From Lachnospira hominis (ex Liu et al. 2021) (GTDB lineage Bacteria; Bacillota; Clostridia; Lachnospirales; Lachnospiraceae): a stretch of DNA of 64,000 bases. The stretch is taken from the NCBI RefSeq assembly GCF_014287955.1, contig NZ_JACOPD010000005.1, positions 222,036-286,035 of the forward strand, given 5' to 3'. The first letter of the stretch is position 1; each line of letters begins with the position of its first letter. This document shows positions 62,470 through 64,000 of the stretch, piece by piece. Below the pieces are notes generated by a model. It saw only the letters and a program-made list of their open reading frames with translations, was not told the origin of the DNA and ran no database searches. The position numbers and the translations under genes are program-made.

Positions 62470-62663
62470 AATTCATATTCTATTTCTTTCATCATTGCAA
62501 TAAACAATTCATCAGGTGTGGCGTAATCACCTATATAATATGTTTGTCCGTCGTCAGCCATATATATTTTAGCTTTTTCCTCGTTATCAGCAAATTCTAT
62601 CACAAGCAAATCACTTGTCACAATATCCACATGAATAGCCTCTTTATATTTCAATACTAACAT
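62457..62663 (-). CDS. Small hypothetical protein
   Basis: A 68-residue acidic protein, no signal or membrane helix: strand-rich N-terminal half (VDIVTSDLLVIEF), YMADDGQTYYIGDYATPDEL (20 residues), then a C-terminal helix. Its amino-acid pattern looks like a real protein, but the ribosome site is poor and I do not recognise the family. Its stop codon lies inside the terminator of the convergent gene. The 190 bases upstream are AT-rich and hold an inverted repeat TGCAAGTA/TACTTGCA (62678-62685 and 62713-62720). Confidence 0.5.
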   Translation of the reverse strand: MLVLKYKEAIHVDIVTSDLLVIEFADNEEKAKIYMADDGQTYYIGDYATPDELFIAMMKEIEYELKTS

Positions 62664-62853
62664 AACTTATCTATAATTGCAAGTATTAATATTATTTATT
62701 TATTTTAAATATTACTTGCATACTTTTAAAACATATGTTATAAGTATATCTATAGATATGCATATTTATATATTTTTGTAATTTATACTATTATAATCAA
62801 GTCACTTTACATTTTTAACGTGAAAGAAAAAACATCGATGTTAAGGATTTTTA

Positions 62854-63900
62854 TTGAAAAATAAACAAAATAGCTTTTCTTTTTATAACGGTGATAATAA
62901 TGTCGTTATATCTGATGCAGTGGGTAATTTTGATATGTCAGATAATCCTGACGCTCTACGCAATTACGAAGCCGCACTGCATTCTCTTGCAGATAATCCA
63001 TCAACCAAACATCTGTATGGATATCTCATGTCTGACAAAGAGTGGTTTGACCGTTTTGCCGGCTTCTTTGCCGGAAAGAAAACCCTGCCCCTCTTATATG
63101 ACCCATTTTTTAAAATGATATTTAACCCGGTTGAATCAAGGGCAAGGCTTTCCGAGCTTGTAAGCTGCATCCTCGGCCAGCATGTAACTGTTATTGAGGT
63201 GTTTCCGGATACCAGTTACGCATTTGTTAATTCTTTTGTAATTATGGATATGGTTGTAAGGCTTGATGACGGCAGCATCACAAATATTGAGATTCAGAAA
63301 GTCCCTTACGATTTTCCGGCAGCAAGAATCTCATGTTATTCTGCTGACCTTGTATTAAGGCAGTTCCGCATGTTGCAGGGAATGAATGAAGGACAAAGAA
63401 ACGATTATTACGACGATGCCGCGGCCGGAAAAGCCGGAAATGAAACATCTCAAGCAGCTGATGGTTCATCCAGCAAGCCTTCTTATGAAAACATGAAAAA
63501 AGTACATACCATCATATTTTTTGAAAAAAGCAGCAGTTCACTTAAAAGCCCTAAAGACAAAAGACTGTACTTCCATGTTGGAAAGACTGTTTTTAATACC
63601 GAAATCAACATGAAGCTTTTGCAGGAATATCACCTGATAAGCCTTGACACATTCAGGAAATACAGATATTCTGACATCATAGAAGGACGTATTGATTCAG
63701 CTGATATTGACTGTGATGACACACAGTACGAAAACAGGCTGACGGAAAAGATGAGGCGTGACAGGCTTATGTATCTCTCGCTTTTCACAGCAGAGACACC
63801 GGATGAAATCAACCGGCTGGCTGCATTATTTCCGGAACTTTTTCCAATACGCCAGAAAATACGTGAATATCTTACACGCCCGAAGGAGACTAACTATTAA
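62854..63900 (+). CDS. Rpn-family PD-(D/E)XK nuclease / transposase-like protein
   Basis: A 348-residue protein of the PDDEXK_2/Rpn group, first described as putative transposases and now linked to recombination-promoting nuclease activity. Family features: LLYDPFFKMIFN (81-91), the nuclease core with Asp132 (MDMVVRLDDG) and Glu146-x-Gln148 (NIEIQ), and RISCYSADLVLRQF. A low-complexity Ala/Ser/Gly segment (about 185-210) interrupts the domain and could be slippage-prone. The start is TTG with AAGGA six bases upstream. No terminal inverted repeats are seen around it. Confidence 0.85.
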   Translation: MKNKQNSFSFYNGDNNVVISDAVGNFDMSDNPDALRNYEAALHSLADNPSTKHLYGYLMSDKEWFDRFAGFFAGKKTLPLLYDPFFKMIFNPVESRARLSELVSCILGQHVTVIEVFPDTSYAFVNSFVIMDMVVRLDDGSITNIEIQKVPYDFPAARISCYSADLVLRQFRMLQGMNEGQRNDYYDDAAAGKAGNETSQAADGSSSKPSYENMKKVHTIIFFEKSSSSLKSPKDKRLYFHVGKTVFNTEINMKLLQEYHLISLDTFRKYRYSDIIEGRIDSADIDCDDTQYENRLTEKMRRDRLMYLSLFTAETPDEINRLAALFPELFPIRQKIREYLTRPKETNY

Positions 63901-63963
63901 AAGTCAAGCCCTAAAATGATATTTTTTGAATAAAGTACAGAAATGTATTTTTAGATATATTTT

Positions 63964-64000
63964 GAACTCAGTTAGAGTTCTTTGAACCTTGAAAACTGCA
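63964..64000 (+). promoter_or_regulatory. Probable rRNA operon leader (boxB hairpin and boxA)
   Basis: GAACTC (63964-63969) pairs with GAGTTC (63975-63980) around AGTTA, followed at once by TTCTTTGAA and CCTTGAAAACTGCA. The order of a small hairpin, a boxA-like TTCTTTGA and TTGAAAACTG is typical of rRNA operon leaders and spacers in Firmicutes. An rRNA gene would then begin shortly beyond the window edge; none is inside it. Confidence 0.6.

Overview
The window is a low-GC, densely packed chromosomal segment from an anaerobic, Gram-positive, probably endospore-forming Clostridia member. The gene content and order most resemble Lachnospiraceae: mreBCD-PBP2-minCDE-rodA-mgsA, miaB-mutS-mutL-miaA, yqfCD-phoH-ybeY-cdd, and zinc-type L28 followed by Asp23/FakA-like/YqeY/recG. 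Sporulation genes (spoIVA, yqfC, yqfD, a ytfJ/gerW homologue, a BofC-like protein) support a spore-former or its recent descendant. This assignment is inference from gene families and order; no rRNA gene lies inside the window and I name no species.

Layout. A partial DUF378 protein (+) opens the window and meets a long minus-strand block at a shared hairpin. Nearly everything from 194 to 57881 is on the minus strand, so transcription runs toward low coordinates. Within it: (a) 0.2-10.0 kb, cell shape and septum placement (radC, mreB, mreC, mreD, PBP2, minC, minD, minE, rodA) ending in mgsA; (b) 10.1-18.4 kb, a PLP protein, miaA, mutL, mutS and miaB; (c) 18.5-24.2 kb, a c-di-GMP enzyme and a proB/unknown/5-FCL/proA operon; (d) 24.2-32.2 kb, two flavoproteins, a BofC-like protein, cdd, a DUF3048 protein, ybeY, phoH, yqfD and yqfC; (e) 32.4-38.6 kb, rpsU, alaS with an overlapping 55-residue membrane protein, a membrane-anchored MutS-like ATPase, deoD and apt; (f) 38.6-49.2 kb, spoIVA, recG, yqeY, a FakA-like kinase, asp23, rpmB, ytfJ and conserved unknowns; (g) 49.2-54.5 kb, lysA, a MarR-MATE operon with two palindromic operators, and a wall-anchored PAP2 phosphatase; (h) 54.7-57.9 kb, rmuC, then an XRE regulator-ImmA protease-amidase operon.

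At about 57.9-58.0 kb the strand changes. A divergent promoter region with four related palindromic sites separates the XRE/ImmA/amidase operon from a plus-strand gene for an FtsZ-like GTPase. After it come a minus-strand NAD-metabolism operon (NrtR-like Nudix regulator, nicotinamidase-like hydrolase, AlkD-like protein), a plus-strand multipass membrane protein, a small unknown, and an Rpn-family PD-(D/E)XK gene. The last 40 bases look like the boxB/boxA leader of an rRNA operon that would begin just past the window.

The most unusual unit is the 56.0-59.2 kb divergon. A phage/ICE-style repressor-protease pair appears to control both a cell-wall amidase and an extra FtsZ, so it could be a switch for cell division or separation. 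No intergenic gap exceeds 300 bases. I saw no tRNA, CRISPR array, insertion sequence or integrase. Start codons were chosen by Shine-Dalgarno position where alternatives existed.
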